Assembly: GCF_004919045.1 (NCBI RefSeq)
Contig: NZ_SWDW01000011.1
Location: forward strand, 1-64,000
Source of the DNA: Sinomonas albida
GTDB lineage: Bacteria; Actinomycetota; Actinomycetes; Actinomycetales; Micrococcaceae
Length of the DNA stretch: 64,000 nt
Direction of reading: 5' to 3'
In this document: positions 9,193-17,591 of the stretch, piece after piece
Layout of the letters: each line of letters starts with the position of its first letter
Position numbering within the stretch: the stretch's first letter is position 1
The notes under the pieces: generated by a model
Databases searched by the model: none
Told to the model about the DNA's origin: nothing
Seen by the model: the letters and a program-made list of their open reading frames with translations, nothing else
Made by a program: the position numbers and the translations under genes

Positions 9193-9226
9193 TTGACAGC
9201 CATACGCTTCTGAGAGTTACTGTCAA
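9193..9226 (+). promoter_or_regulatory. DHA2 exporter promoter with inverted repeat, candidate TetR operator
   Basis: TTGACAG (9193-9199) and CTGTCAA (9220-9226) form a perfect 7-bp inverted repeat. The left arm is also a consensus -35, and TACTGT (9218-9223) is the -10 with a 19-bp spacer, putting the start site at or next to the ATG (9230). The repeat brackets the whole core promoter, a suitable place for the TetR regulator encoded downstream. Confidence 0.55.
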
Positions 9227-9229
9227 TTT

Positions 9230-10816
9230 ATGGCTACTTCCAAGATCTCCTCGGTCGCGGCATCCGCGGAGGCCCAGGCGGGACACCCCCGCCGGTGGTG
9301 GATCCTCGCGGCACTTGCCCTCTCCCTCCTCGTCGTCGGCCTCGACGCCACCGTGCTCAACGTCGCGCTGAGCGACATCTCGCGCGCACTCGGCGCGAGC
9401 ACCACGGAACTCCAGTGGATCGTCAACGGCTACTCGCTCACCTCGGCGGTTCTGCTCATCCCCGCCGGGCTTCTCGGCGACCGCCTGGGACGCCGCCGCG
9501 TGCTCGCGGTGGGCCTCGCCATCTTCGTGGCGGCGAGCGCAGCGGGCGCCTTTGCCCAGAATCCCTCCGAGCTCATCGCCGCCAGGACCGTCATGGGGAT
9601 CGGTGCCGCGGCCGTCTTCCCTCTCGCGCTCTCGATCATCCCGACCGTGTTCGCGCCTTCCCAACGCTCCAAGGCCGTGGCCGTCATGACCGCAGCGATG
9701 GGCGTCGGCATGCCGCTCGGGCCGCTCGTGGGCGGCTGGCTCCTCGACAACTTCTGGTGGGGCTCCACGCTCCTGTTCAACGTGCCGACCGTCGCCGTGG
9801 CCCTTGCCGCGGGACTCGCGCTCATCCCCGATACGCGGGACGCCAGCCCGCGGCGCGTCAACCTCTTCGGGCTCGGGCTCACCGTCGCGGGGCTCACCGG
9901 CATCGTCTACGGGATCACGCAGGTCCCGATCGATGGCTGGGGGTCGGCGTCCACGCTCGCGCCGCTGTGCGGCGGGGTTGCGCTGCTCGTCGCGTTCGGC
10001 GTCGTCGAGTCCAGGAGCGGCGAACCGCTCCTGGACCGCCGCCTCATAGGATCGCCGCTCTTCGTGTGGCCGACCGTCGCGACGGCCCTCACCTCGTTCG
10101 TCATGATGGGGCTCCTGTTCGCGATCCCGCTGTACCTCCAGGCGTACGTCGGCGACTCGGCGCTCACCACGGGGCTCAAGCTCATGCCCATGATGCTCAC
10201 CCTGGTCGTCGGCTCGGGCGTCTCGACGAGGCTCGGCTCGCGGCTCGGGCTGAGGGTGATCGTGCCCGCGGGCATCCTCATCTCGTCGGCGGGGTTCCTC
10301 GCCCTCCTGGGGATCACGCCGTCGTCCGACTACTGGCCGCTCTTCGCGACGCTCGCCATCACCGGCTTCGGGTTCGGCCTCGCGATGCCTCCCGCCATGA
10401 CCGCGATGCTCGACTCCCTCCCCGACGGCGTGCAGAGCACGGGAACCGCGCTCAACCTCTCGGTGCGGCAGACCGTCGGCGCGCTCGGCGTCGCCGTCCT
10501 CGGAAGCATCCTCACGGCCGCGTACCGCGCCGGGATGAGCGCCCCGACCGCGCACCTGCCAGGTGCCGCGGCGAGCGCGGCGCGGGACTCGCTCGGCGGT
10601 GCCGTCGCCGTCGCGAGCCGCCTCGGGCCCGCGGGGGGCGCCCTCCGCGATGCGGCCGGATCCGCCTACCTCGACGGCGTCCACGCCGTAAGCCTCGTGT
10701 GCTTCGCAGCGGCAATCGTCATCGCCGTCATGATGGCGATCGTGCTCCCCCGCCGCGCACAGACCGCACGGACATTGGAGCCACGGACGACGGCGGCTGG
10801 CAAGATGGATTCATGA
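9230..10816 (+). CDS. MFS drug exporter, DHA2 (EmrB/QacA) family
   Basis: The 528-residue protein should have 14 helices. Family signs are WIVNGYSLTSAVLLIPAG in the first helices, motif A as LGDRLGRRRVL and a motif-C-like region AMGVGMPLGPLVGGWLLD. Such pumps export drugs, dyes or the cell's own antibiotics by proton antiport. The stop codon overlaps the start of a TetR-family gene (ATGA), making a two-gene operon with its probable repressor. The start has no Shine-Dalgarno site; the message is probably leaderless. Confidence 0.93.
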   Translation: MATSKISSVAASAEAQAGHPRRWWILAALALSLLVVGLDATVLNVALSDISRALGASTTELQWIVNGYSLTSAVLLIPAGLLGDRLGRRRVLAVGLAIFVAASAAGAFAQNPSELIAARTVMGIGAAAVFPLALSIIPTVFAPSQRSKAVAVMTAAMGVGMPLGPLVGGWLLDNFWWGSTLLFNVPTVAVALAAGLALIPDTRDASPRRVNLFGLGLTVAGLTGIVYGITQVPIDGWGSASTLAPLCGGVALLVAFGVVESRSGEPLLDRRLIGSPLFVWPTVATALTSFVMMGLLFAIPLYLQAYVGDSALTTGLKLMPMMLTLVVGSGVSTRLGSRLGLRVIVPAGILISSAGFLALLGITPSSDYWPLFATLAITGFGFGLAMPPAMTAMLDSLPDGVQSTGTALNLSVRQTVGALGVAVLGSILTAAYRAGMSAPTAHLPGAAASAARDSLGGAVAVASRLGPAGGALRDAAGSAYLDGVHAVSLVCFAAAIVIAVMMAIVLPRRAQTARTLEPRTTAAGKMDS

Positions 10817-11406
10817 CGGAACCAGGGCTACGGGAGCGCAAGAAGGCGAAGACGCGACGCCTCATCCAGGACGTCGCGCTTCGCCTTTTTGCCGAGCAGG
10901 GCTACGACGAGACCACGGTCGACCAGATCGCGGCCGAGGCCGAGGTCTCCCCGAGCACGTTCTTCCGGTACTACCCCACGAAGGAGGACGTGGTCCTCGA
11001 GGACGAGTACGATCCGTTCCTCCTCGAGGCCCTCGAGAGCGTGCCGCACGGCACCCCCCTTGTCGAGGCCTTCCGTCTTGCGGTGCACACGGCGTTCGAG
11101 GAGTTCTACGCGAGCGAGCGCGACCGCATCTACGAGCGGATGCGCCTCACGTTCACCACGCCGGCCCTCAGGATCCGGGCCCTCGCCGCGAACCACGACG
11201 TGGGCCGGATGTACTCGGGCGTGGTGGCGAAGACCTTAGGGGTCTCGCCAGATGACCCGATGATCTCGCTCGCCGCCGGGGCCCTCACGGGCGTGCTCCT
11301 GGTGGTGTTCGAGCGATGGATCGAGGACGAGGGCCGCAGCGATCTCCCGGCCATGATGGACGAGGCGCTGCGGCTCCTCGGCTCCGGGTTCAAGATCGAG
11401 GGCTAG
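10813..11406 (+). CDS. TetR family transcriptional regulator
   Basis: This 197-residue regulator has an N-terminal helix-turn-helix in about residues 13-58 (RRLIQDVALRLFAEQGYD, then the recognition helix region SPSTFFRYYPTKEDVV) and a C-terminal ligand-binding domain. It is translationally coupled to the exporter through an ATGA overlap. It probably represses the exporter operon through the inverted repeat at 9193-9226 and is released by a drug. Its last 17 nt overlap the convergent gene. Confidence 0.92.
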   Translation: MTEPGLRERKKAKTRRLIQDVALRLFAEQGYDETTVDQIAAEAEVSPSTFFRYYPTKEDVVLEDEYDPFLLEALESVPHGTPLVEAFRLAVHTAFEEFYASERDRIYERMRLTFTTPALRIRALAANHDVGRMYSGVVAKTLGVSPDDPMISLAAGALTGVLLVVFERWIEDEGRSDLPAMMDEALRLLGSGFKIEG

Positions 11407-12175
11407 CAAGGAAGTCTTCCCACGTCCGGTGGCCCACCCCGCGATCCGGGGCGATGTTGGCGCCCCCGCGGATGGCCCGCGCGGCCCCGCCGGGCATGGG
11501 CATCGGCACGAACAGCCGGTGCAGCCCGGCCGCGACGACGTACGAGCGGATCAGATCGTTCATGGCGTACACCGTGGGGCCAGCCATGTCGGGGACGAGG
11601 CCGACCGGGGATCCGAGGGCGAGCTCAACGAGCCGGTCCGCGACCTCTCCCGAATCGACCGGCTGGAAGCGGAAGCCGGACGGCACCGGGATGACGGGGA
11701 GCTTCGCCATGGCCTGGGCCGTGAGCAATGTGAGCTCGTAGAACTGGGTCGCGCGGAGCGTCGACCACGGGATGCCCGAGGACTCGATGACCAGCTCGGC
11801 GTCGCGCTTCGACTCGAAGTATGCGAACGCCGCGCGATCCAGGCCGCTCACCACGGGGATCGTGTCCGCGCCCACCACCGAGATGAAGACGATGTGGCCC
11901 ACTCCGGCGCGCTTGGCCGCCTCGACGAGGTGCCGGGCCTTGTCGCCGTCGCCCTTCTGGGTCCCAGCGCAGTGGACGATCGTCGCCACGCCCTCGACGG
12001 CAGGGCCAATGCCCTCGCCCGTGGCGAGGTCGCCCGCGAAGTATTCGACGCCGTCGGCCGCGGGACGGGCGTGCCGGCTCAGGACGCGCACAGGCCGCCC
12101 CGCCGCGCGGAGCCGCGCGACCACCTGCCGACCCAACGTGCCCGTTCCGCCCGTAACCAGAATCGTGGAGGCCAT
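11390..12175 (-). CDS. NAD(P)-binding NmrA/SDR-like protein
   Basis: This 261-residue Rossmann protein starts with the glycine motif TGGTGTLG at the N-terminus and has the atypical-SDR layout seen in NmrA and YwnB relatives. No classical Tyr-x3-Lys pair is obvious, so it may be a redox sensor or quinone/flavin reductase. It is convergent with tetR and divergent from a SigJ-like sigma gene; sigJ-type genes often neighbour such reductases. The start ATG follows AGAAAGG. Confidence 0.82.
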   Translation of the reverse strand: MASTILVTGGTGTLGRQVVARLRAAGRPVRVLSRHARPAADGVEYFAGDLATGEGIGPAVEGVATIVHCAGTQKGDGDKARHLVEAAKRAGVGHIVFISVVGADTIPVVSGLDRAAFAYFESKRDAELVIESSGIPWSTLRATQFYELTLLTAQAMAKLPVIPVPSGFRFQPVDSGEVADRLVELALGSPVGLVPDMAGPTVYAMNDLIRSYVVAAGLHRLFVPMPMPGGAARAIRGGANIAPDRGVGHRTWEDFLASPRS

Positions 12176-12251
12176 GGCCCAACCTTTCTCCCGTCAGCAG
12201 GGCCCGATTTCGGACCCCTCTACTTGCCATGACCCGCACGGGTGCAGGAAT

Positions 12252-13130
12252 GTGACAGGCGTGGATGTCGAGGAGATCCTGGCCAGCCGTTTCGAGTCCG
12301 AGCGCGGGCGCCTGCGAGCCGTCGCGTACCGCATGCTCGGGTCCCTGCCCGAGGCGGACGACGCCGTGCAGGACGCGTGGCTGCGGCTCGCCCGCACCGA
12401 TGCCGGGGCGATCGAGAACCTCGGGGCCTGGCTCACGACCGTCGTCGCCCGGATCTGCCTCAATGCCCTCAGGTCGCGTGCCGCGCGGCACGAGGAGCCG
12501 ATCGAGGGGCTTGAGGACGCGCTCCGTGCTTCCTCAGACGGACCTGAGGAGGAGGCCGTCATGGCCGATTCCGTGGGCCTCGCCCTCCTCGTGGTGCTCG
12601 ACACCCTCCAGCCGGCGGAGCGGCTCGCGTTCGTGCTGCACGACATGTTCGACGTCCCGTTTGACCGCATCGCGCCGATCCTCGGCAAGTCCTCGGAGGC
12701 GACGCGCCAGCTCGCGAGCCGCGCACGACGGCGCGTGCGCGGCTCCGAGGCGCCCGATCCGGACCGCGCGCGGCAGCGGCGCGCCGTCGAGGCCTACCTT
12801 GCGGCCGTCCGCACGGGCGACTTCGATGCGCTCGTCGAGCTGCTCGCGCCGGATGTGGTCATCGACGCGGACGCCGCCTCGACGCCGTCGCGACTCGCAG
12901 TCACGCTTCGCGGCGCCGAGACCGTGGCGCATGCGGCCGTCGTGTCCGCGGCGCGCGCACCATTTGCCCGCGTTGCCCTGGTCAACGGCCAACCGGCGCT
13001 CATCGTCGCCCCGAAGGGTCACCTCCGGCTCGTGCTCGCCTTCACGGTCGACGGCGAGCGCATCACTCACGTCGGCGTCATCGCCGAGCCCTCGCGGCTG
13101 CGGGCGCTCGAAGTCGCGGTGCTCGAGTGA
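12252..13130 (+). CDS. ECF sigma factor, SigJ-like (ECF41-type)
   Basis: The 292-residue protein has sigma region 2 at about 10-75 (RAVAYRMLGSLPEADDAVQD), region 4 at about 120-165 and a C-terminal SnoaL/NTF2-like domain that regulates sigma activity in place of a separate anti-sigma factor. This layout matches M. tuberculosis SigJ and the ECF41 group, which usually control a neighbouring carboxymuconolactone decarboxylase, oxidoreductase or epimerase gene. Here the flanking genes are two Rossmann proteins. The start is uncertain between GTG at 12252 and 12261; the upstream open frame is antisense to the neighbour. Confidence 0.88.
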   Translation: MTGVDVEEILASRFESERGRLRAVAYRMLGSLPEADDAVQDAWLRLARTDAGAIENLGAWLTTVVARICLNALRSRAARHEEPIEGLEDALRASSDGPEEEAVMADSVGLALLVVLDTLQPAERLAFVLHDMFDVPFDRIAPILGKSSEATRQLASRARRRVRGSEAPDPDRARQRRAVEAYLAAVRTGDFDALVELLAPDVVIDADAASTPSRLAVTLRGAETVAHAAVVSAARAPFARVALVNGQPALIVAPKGHLRLVLAFTVDGERITHVGVIAEPSRLRALEVAVLE

Positions 13131-13176
13131 GCAGCCTTCCCGCAGACTCCCACCACGCCCAAGGATTGGAGAAACC

Positions 13177-14154
13177 GTGAAAATTGTCATCATCGGCGGG
13201 AGCGGCCACATTGGCACGTTCCTTGTCCCCCGGCTCGTGCGGGCCGGCCATGAGGTGATCAACATCAGCCGCGGGACTCACAAGCCCTATACCGATGCCG
13301 TCGAATGGCAGCAGGTGCGGCAGGTTGTGGCCGACCGCCAGCAGGAAGACCGGGAGGGCACGTTCGGGGACCTGGTCGCGCGGCTGGGGGCCGACGTCGT
13401 CGTCGATCTGGTCTGCTTCACCCTCGAGTCCGCCGCCGCGCTCGTGGACCGGCTTCGCGGCGAGACCGGGCATCTGCTGCACTGCGGGTCGATCTGGCGG
13501 TACGGGGCGAGCCTCAAGGTGCCCATCTCCGAGGACTCCGGCTCGGCCGCGGCGCCGTTCGGCGAGTACGGCGTTCAGAAGGACAGGATCGCGCGGATGC
13601 TGAAGGAGGAGACCACCAGCGGCGGCCTGGACACCACGTCCGTCCACCCTGGCCACATCGTCGGGCCGGGGTGGCACCCGATCGGCCCACTCGGGAACCT
13701 CGACCCCACCGTCTGGCACGCGCTCTCTGCCGGCGAGGCGCTGCACGTCCCCGGGAGCGGCAGCGAGTCGATGCACCACGTGCACGCCGACGACGTCGCC
13801 CAGGCGTTCCAGAGGGCCATCGAGCATCGCGACGCGGCGGCCGGCGAGGACTTCAACGTCGTGGCCCCGACCGCCCTGACCGTCCGCGGCTACGCAGAGA
13901 TCGCAGCGGGATGGTTCGGTCAGGCGGCGGCGCTGGAAGCGGTCACGTGGGCGCAGTTCCGCGCATCGACCACGCCCGAGCATGCCGAGTCGAGCTGGGG
14001 CCACCTGCACCGGAGCCATTGCTTCAGCATCGAGAAGGCCAAGTCGCTCCTGGGCTACGCGCCGCGGTACGAGCCAGAGGCGGCCGTGCTCGAATCCGTC
14101 CGGTGGCTCGTCGAGAACGGTCAGCTCACCGTCGCGCGCGGTCTAGAGGTCTGA
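13177..14154 (+). CDS. NAD-dependent epimerase/dehydratase-like protein
   Basis: The 325-residue extended-SDR protein begins KIVIIGGSGHIG and contains SIWRYG and HPGHIVGPGWHPI segments typical of epimerase/reductase-like sugar or flavonoid-type oxidoreductases. The GTG start has TTGGAG upstream. It is 46 nt after the SigJ-like gene in the same direction and is therefore the most likely target or operon partner of that sigma factor. Substrate unknown. Confidence 0.82.
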   Translation: MKIVIIGGSGHIGTFLVPRLVRAGHEVINISRGTHKPYTDAVEWQQVRQVVADRQQEDREGTFGDLVARLGADVVVDLVCFTLESAAALVDRLRGETGHLLHCGSIWRYGASLKVPISEDSGSAAAPFGEYGVQKDRIARMLKEETTSGGLDTTSVHPGHIVGPGWHPIGPLGNLDPTVWHALSAGEALHVPGSGSESMHHVHADDVAQAFQRAIEHRDAAAGEDFNVVAPTALTVRGYAEIAAGWFGQAAALEAVTWAQFRASTTPEHAESSWGHLHRSHCFSIEKAKSLLGYAPRYEPEAAVLESVRWLVENGQLTVARGLEV

Positions 14155-14260
14155 CCAGGGGGTGCGCTTCGTCCAGGGCGCGCGGCTCGAGTGCGCGGAG
14201 GATCTGGCGGACGACGGCGGGTCGGCCGCAGCAGCGGCGCGGTGACGGTTCGCGGCGCGG

Positions 14261-14722
14261 TCAGCCCTTCTCCAGTTCGGCCAGGCCGCGCTTGAACGAA
14301 GCAGCGACCGGTTTGCCGTGGGACATCCGGATCATCCGGCACACGAGGCGTCCCATCAGGTTGCTGCCGGTGCGGTTCCACGCGATATGAACGACGCTGC
14401 CGCCGTCTCGACCGGGCTGGACTGTCGCGGCCACGTAGCTGCCCGGCGCCGAGAAATTGCTCTCCTGCACCGTCCAGCGAACCGTATCCGGATTGGACCA
14501 GTCGTAGCGCTCACGCGCCCAGATCTGGCCGCCGGGACCCTTGGTGCCCTCGCGTACTTCGGCGGCGGTTTCGCCGATCGAATAAGCCTTGTAGAGCGAA
14601 GGCTCAATGCCGGGCCACAGCTGGGGCCGGCGCTCCGAGAAGTCAATCAGCGCGCCGCGCACGGCAGACGGACTTGCGCTGGTCTCAAGGTCGAACTCGA
14701 CCACTCTTGCCTTGCTGTTCAT
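14261..14722 (-). CDS. SRPBCC (START-like) family protein
   Basis: This 153-residue protein has the helix-grip pattern of the polyketide cyclase/dehydrase superfamily: an N-terminal strand (RVVEFDLETSAS), a helix with the FSERRPQLWPGI segment, then a long beta-sheet and a C-terminal helix. These domains bind hydrophobic ligands; no function can be assigned. The start ATG at 14722 follows GATGCT by 6 nt. A perfect 18-bp palindrome lies 35 bp upstream. Confidence 0.78.
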   Translation of the reverse strand: MNSKARVVEFDLETSASPSAVRGALIDFSERRPQLWPGIEPSLYKAYSIGETAAEVREGTKGPGGQIWARERYDWSNPDTVRWTVQESNFSAPGSYVAATVQPGRDGGSVVHIAWNRTGSNLMGRLVCRMIRMSHGKPVAASFKRGLAELEKG

Positions 14723-14756
14723 GCACCCAGCATCGCGCCGGAACCGAGCAGTGCAC

Positions 14757-14774
14757 ATCGCGCGATCGCGCGAT
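14757..14774. promoter_or_regulatory. Perfect 18-bp palindrome upstream of the SRPBCC gene
   Basis: ATCGCGCGATCGCGCGAT is an exact palindrome built from two ATCGCGCGAT overlaps. It lies 35-52 bp upstream of the SRPBCC start, over the expected -35 region, and is a candidate operator. The regulator is unknown. Confidence 0.45.
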
Positions 14775-14814
14775 CTTGTCGGGCCCGCTCTCGGAGCGGC
14801 CGGTCCTCGGGACA

Positions 14815-14831
14815 GCCGTCCCTAGGACGGC
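14815..14831 (-). terminator. Candidate dnaB terminator hairpin
   Basis: GCCGTCC-CTA-GGACGGC forms a perfect 7-bp stem with a 3-nt loop, 11 nt beyond the dnaB stop on the minus strand. There is no T tract, so termination may need other factors. Confidence 0.45.
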
Positions 14832-14841
14832 CGCCAGCAGG

Positions 14842-16257
14842 CTAGAACCCGCCGCCGCCCTCGCCGTCGCCAGAGTCCGCGGCCATGTTGGCGAAGCGCG
14901 AATAGTGGCCCTGGAACGCCACGACGATGTCCTTCGTGGGGCCGTTGCGGTGCTTGGCGACGAGGATGTCCGCCTCGCCGGCTCGCGGGGATTCCTTGTT
15001 GTAGACGTCCTCACGGTGGAGCAGGATCACCATGTCCGCGTCCTGCTCGATCGAGCCACTCTCGCGGAGGTCAGAGACCATCGGCCGCTTGTCCTGGCGC
15101 TGCTCGGAGCCGCGGTTGAGCTGAGAGAGCGCAATGACCGGCACCTCGAGCTCCTTCGCGAGCAGCTTGAGCGCGCGGGAGAACTCCGAGACCTCCTGCT
15201 GGCGGCTTTCGACCTTCTTGCCGGACGACATCAGCTGGAGATAGTCGAGGACCACGAGCTTGAGCCCGTGCTGCTGCTTGAGCCGCCTGCACTTTGCGCG
15301 GATCTCCATGAGCGACATGTTCGGGGAGTCGTCGATGAAGAGGGGCGATTCGTTGAGTGGTCCCATGACCTTCGCGATCTTGGCCCAATGCTCGTCGCGG
15401 AGCGTCCCGCGGCGCAGGTCTTGGAGCTGGATCGTCGCCTCGGCGCTCATGAGGCGCATGGCGATCTCGTTCCGGCCCATTTCGAGGGAGAAGAAGACCG
15501 TGGGCAGCTTGTGCTTGATCGCGGCGGAGCGCGCGAAATCGAGCGCGAACGTCGACTTGCCGACGGCGGGGCGCGCCGCAATGACGATCATCTGGCCGGG
15601 GTGCAGCCCGTGCGTGAGCTCGTCGAGCTCATAAAAGCCGGTCGGCACGCCCGTGATGCCCTCGCCCCGGTGACCGGCCGCCTCGATCTCGTCCATGGCG
15701 GACTCCATGACCTCGGAGAGCGCCACGTAGTCCTCGCCCTGGCGCCGCTCGGCCACGGCGTACACCTCGGCCTGCGCCTGGTTGACGAGGTCCTCGACCT
15801 CGCCGTCCTGTCCGTAGCCGAGCTGGACGATTTTCGTCCCCGCGCTCACAAGCCGGCGGAGGACGGCGCGCTCGGCCACGATCTCGGCGTAGTATCCGGC
15901 GTTCGCGGCCGTCGGGACCGACTGGATGAGCTCGTGGAGATAGGCGGGGCCGCCCACGCGGTTGATTTCGCCGCGCTTCGTGAGCTCGTCCGAAACCGTG
16001 ACGGCGTCCGCCGGTTCGCCCTTGCTGTATAGGTCGGCGATGGCGTCGAAGATCGTCTCATGCGCCGGCCGGTAGAAGTCGACCGAGCGCACCACCTCGA
16101 CGACGTCTGCGATGGCGTCCTTCGAAAGCATCATGCCGCCGAGCACCGACTGCTCCGCGACGATGTCCTGGGGTGGGGTTCGGCCCGAATCCGAGTCCCG
16201 GTACGACGAAACTGACTCGACCTGTGATGCGGACACCGGCGACACCTCACCTCGCAT
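14842..16257 (-). CDS. dnaB: Replicative DNA helicase DnaB
   Basis: The 471-residue hexameric 5'-3' helicase unwinds DNA at the replication fork. The N-terminal helical domain (DIVAEQSVLGGMMLSKDAI) interacts with primase; the RecA-like motor carries Walker A ARPAVGKST near residue 230, LEMGRNEIAMRL, Walker B VVLDYLQLM and SQLNRGSEQR. Length is normal and no intein is present, unlike mycobacterial DnaB. Start is uncertain: ATG at 16257 has little Shine-Dalgarno support, while GTG codons about 12-21 nt downstream have GAGGTGAG upstream. Unlike many actinobacteria, three unrelated genes separate it from rplI. Confidence 0.96.
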   Translation of the reverse strand: MRGEVSPVSASQVESVSSYRDSDSGRTPPQDIVAEQSVLGGMMLSKDAIADVVEVVRSVDFYRPAHETIFDAIADLYSKGEPADAVTVSDELTKRGEINRVGGPAYLHELIQSVPTAANAGYYAEIVAERAVLRRLVSAGTKIVQLGYGQDGEVEDLVNQAQAEVYAVAERRQGEDYVALSEVMESAMDEIEAAGHRGEGITGVPTGFYELDELTHGLHPGQMIVIAARPAVGKSTFALDFARSAAIKHKLPTVFFSLEMGRNEIAMRLMSAEATIQLQDLRRGTLRDEHWAKIAKVMGPLNESPLFIDDSPNMSLMEIRAKCRRLKQQHGLKLVVLDYLQLMSSGKKVESRQQEVSEFSRALKLLAKELEVPVIALSQLNRGSEQRQDKRPMVSDLRESGSIEQDADMVILLHREDVYNKESPRAGEADILVAKHRNGPTKDIVVAFQGHYSRFANMAADSGDGEGGGGF

Positions 16258-16380
16258 GTGACGCCCGGACCGAGGCAGTGCATGTCAGGGCGGTGCGCCG
16301 CGTTTACACGCCTCTTCCGGATGGTTGGAGCAAACGTATCCGGGCCCTCCGACATTAGCCAGCTGGCCGTCCACCCTGCC

Positions 16381-16537
16381 TGTGGACAACCTGTGGAATA
16401 TGCCCCTAAAGTTGTTCACCGCGCCTGTGGACAACTGTGGACAACTTTCCCCACCCATGAATAATCTGCCTCTGACGTGGGAAAACTTACTCTACATCTT
16501 GTGGACTAAAGATTTTTTTCCACATTCGAAATCCACA
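16381..16537. other. DnaA-box-like cluster in an AT-rich gap upstream of dnaB
   Basis: TGTGGACAA (reverse complement TTGTCCACA, one base from the consensus DnaA box) occurs at 16381, 16426 and 16436. Weaker relatives are at 16392 (TGTGGAATA), 16500 (TGTGGACTA), 16516 (TTTTCCACA) and 16529 (AAATCCACA). The flanking 16455-16600 is clearly AT-richer than the genome, with a seven-T run. The 553-bp gap (16258-16810) holds no other gene and separates dnaB from a divergent gene. It may be a DnaA-controlled dnaB promoter, a DnaA-titration site or a secondary origin. Confidence 0.6.
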
Positions 16538-16810
16538 GTGCTGACGGAGATTTTTAGACAAACGCTTGTGATTTCACGTGACCTACGGCACTTATGTGAC
16601 CTTTGCCACATATTCCCACGTCCGGTCTCGTGGCGGTCCATGCCTGGCCATTCATGCACACTGAGCGCCGTCGAACTCGGCCTCGGGAAGCCTGAGGCGC
16701 CACCGAATCGGTCCCTCAGCCGTGTGCCGGTGCAACGGCTCCGTACTACGCTGGAGGTGCCCCGGGCTGGGGCCGCCCGCAACGTTCACCGCACCGATCC
16801 GGAAGCCCCG

Positions 16811-17506
16811 ATGGAAAACCTGTTGCCCCCACTTATCATCCTTGTGTGCGTCGTCGCGATCGTCGTGGTCGTGCTGCGCCGGGGCGCCAGGCGCACACGC
16901 GCGTCGGTCGAGACGGCCCGCGCCAACGGGCCTGAGGCTGCCGCGGAGATGTCGGCCCGCCTCACGGAAGAGCAGCATCGGGCCATCTATTCGCTCATTG
17001 CCCAGGGCCTCACAGTTCAGGCCATCGCCGCGTACCGCCAGGCCACGGGCGCGAAGCTCATCGACGCCCGCAACGCGATCCTCCTCATGGAGAGCCACCC
17101 TCAGGCGTACGGCGAGCCGCGGGAAGCGCCGGTCGCTCCCGCCGAGCCTGCCCCTGCCGCGTCGTCGGCGCCGTCTGCCCCGTTGACTTCGTCGGAGCCA
17201 GCCGCCGCACTACCGCCGGCTGGAGAGCCCGAGGCCGCGCCGCCGTCGTCCGCGCACGAACCCTCCAAGGTACCCGCGGGCGCGCCCGGCGAACGCTCGA
17301 CCACGCGGTTCCCCTATCGGTACCGCGCGATCGTGAGCAACGGCCGGCAGACGCTCGAGGTCGCGAGCAATCTCCTCAACGACCAGATCTACGCGGAGAT
17401 CAAGGCACTCGCCCAGATCGGCGACGCCGAGGACGCCGCGCTCATGCTGTGGCGCCATTCCGAGATCAGCATCGAAGAGGCCCGTGCGTTCGTCGACCTC
17501 CTCTGA
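16811..17506 (+). CDS. Membrane-anchored protein with two L7/L12-C-terminal-like modules
   Basis: The 231-residue protein has an N-terminal helix (LPPLIILVCVVAIVVVVL), then a module at about 55-95 (LTEEQHRAIYSLIAQGLTV, then GAKLIDARNAILLM) resembling the helix-strand-helix of ribosomal L7/L12 C-termini. An Ala/Pro/Ser linker of about 60 residues follows, and a second related module at the C-terminus (NDQIYAEIKALAQIGD then SIEEARAFVDLL). Function is unknown; related modules occur in actinobacterial membrane proteins. ATG at 16811 follows GGAAG. It is divergent from dnaB. Confidence 0.75.
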   Translation: MENLLPPLIILVCVVAIVVVVLRRGARRTRASVETARANGPEAAAEMSARLTEEQHRAIYSLIAQGLTVQAIAAYRQATGAKLIDARNAILLMESHPQAYGEPREAPVAPAEPAPAASSAPSAPLTSSEPAAALPPAGEPEAAPPSSAHEPSKVPAGAPGERSTTRFPYRYRAIVSNGRQTLEVASNLLNDQIYAEIKALAQIGDAEDAALMLWRHSEISIEEARAFVDLL

Positions 17507-17591
17507 GAACTCGAGGATCCGACTTCACTAGCGCCCGGCTCTCACGCCGAATCAACGTCCGGCACCGGGGACGCCGTCAGGGGCCACCCGT

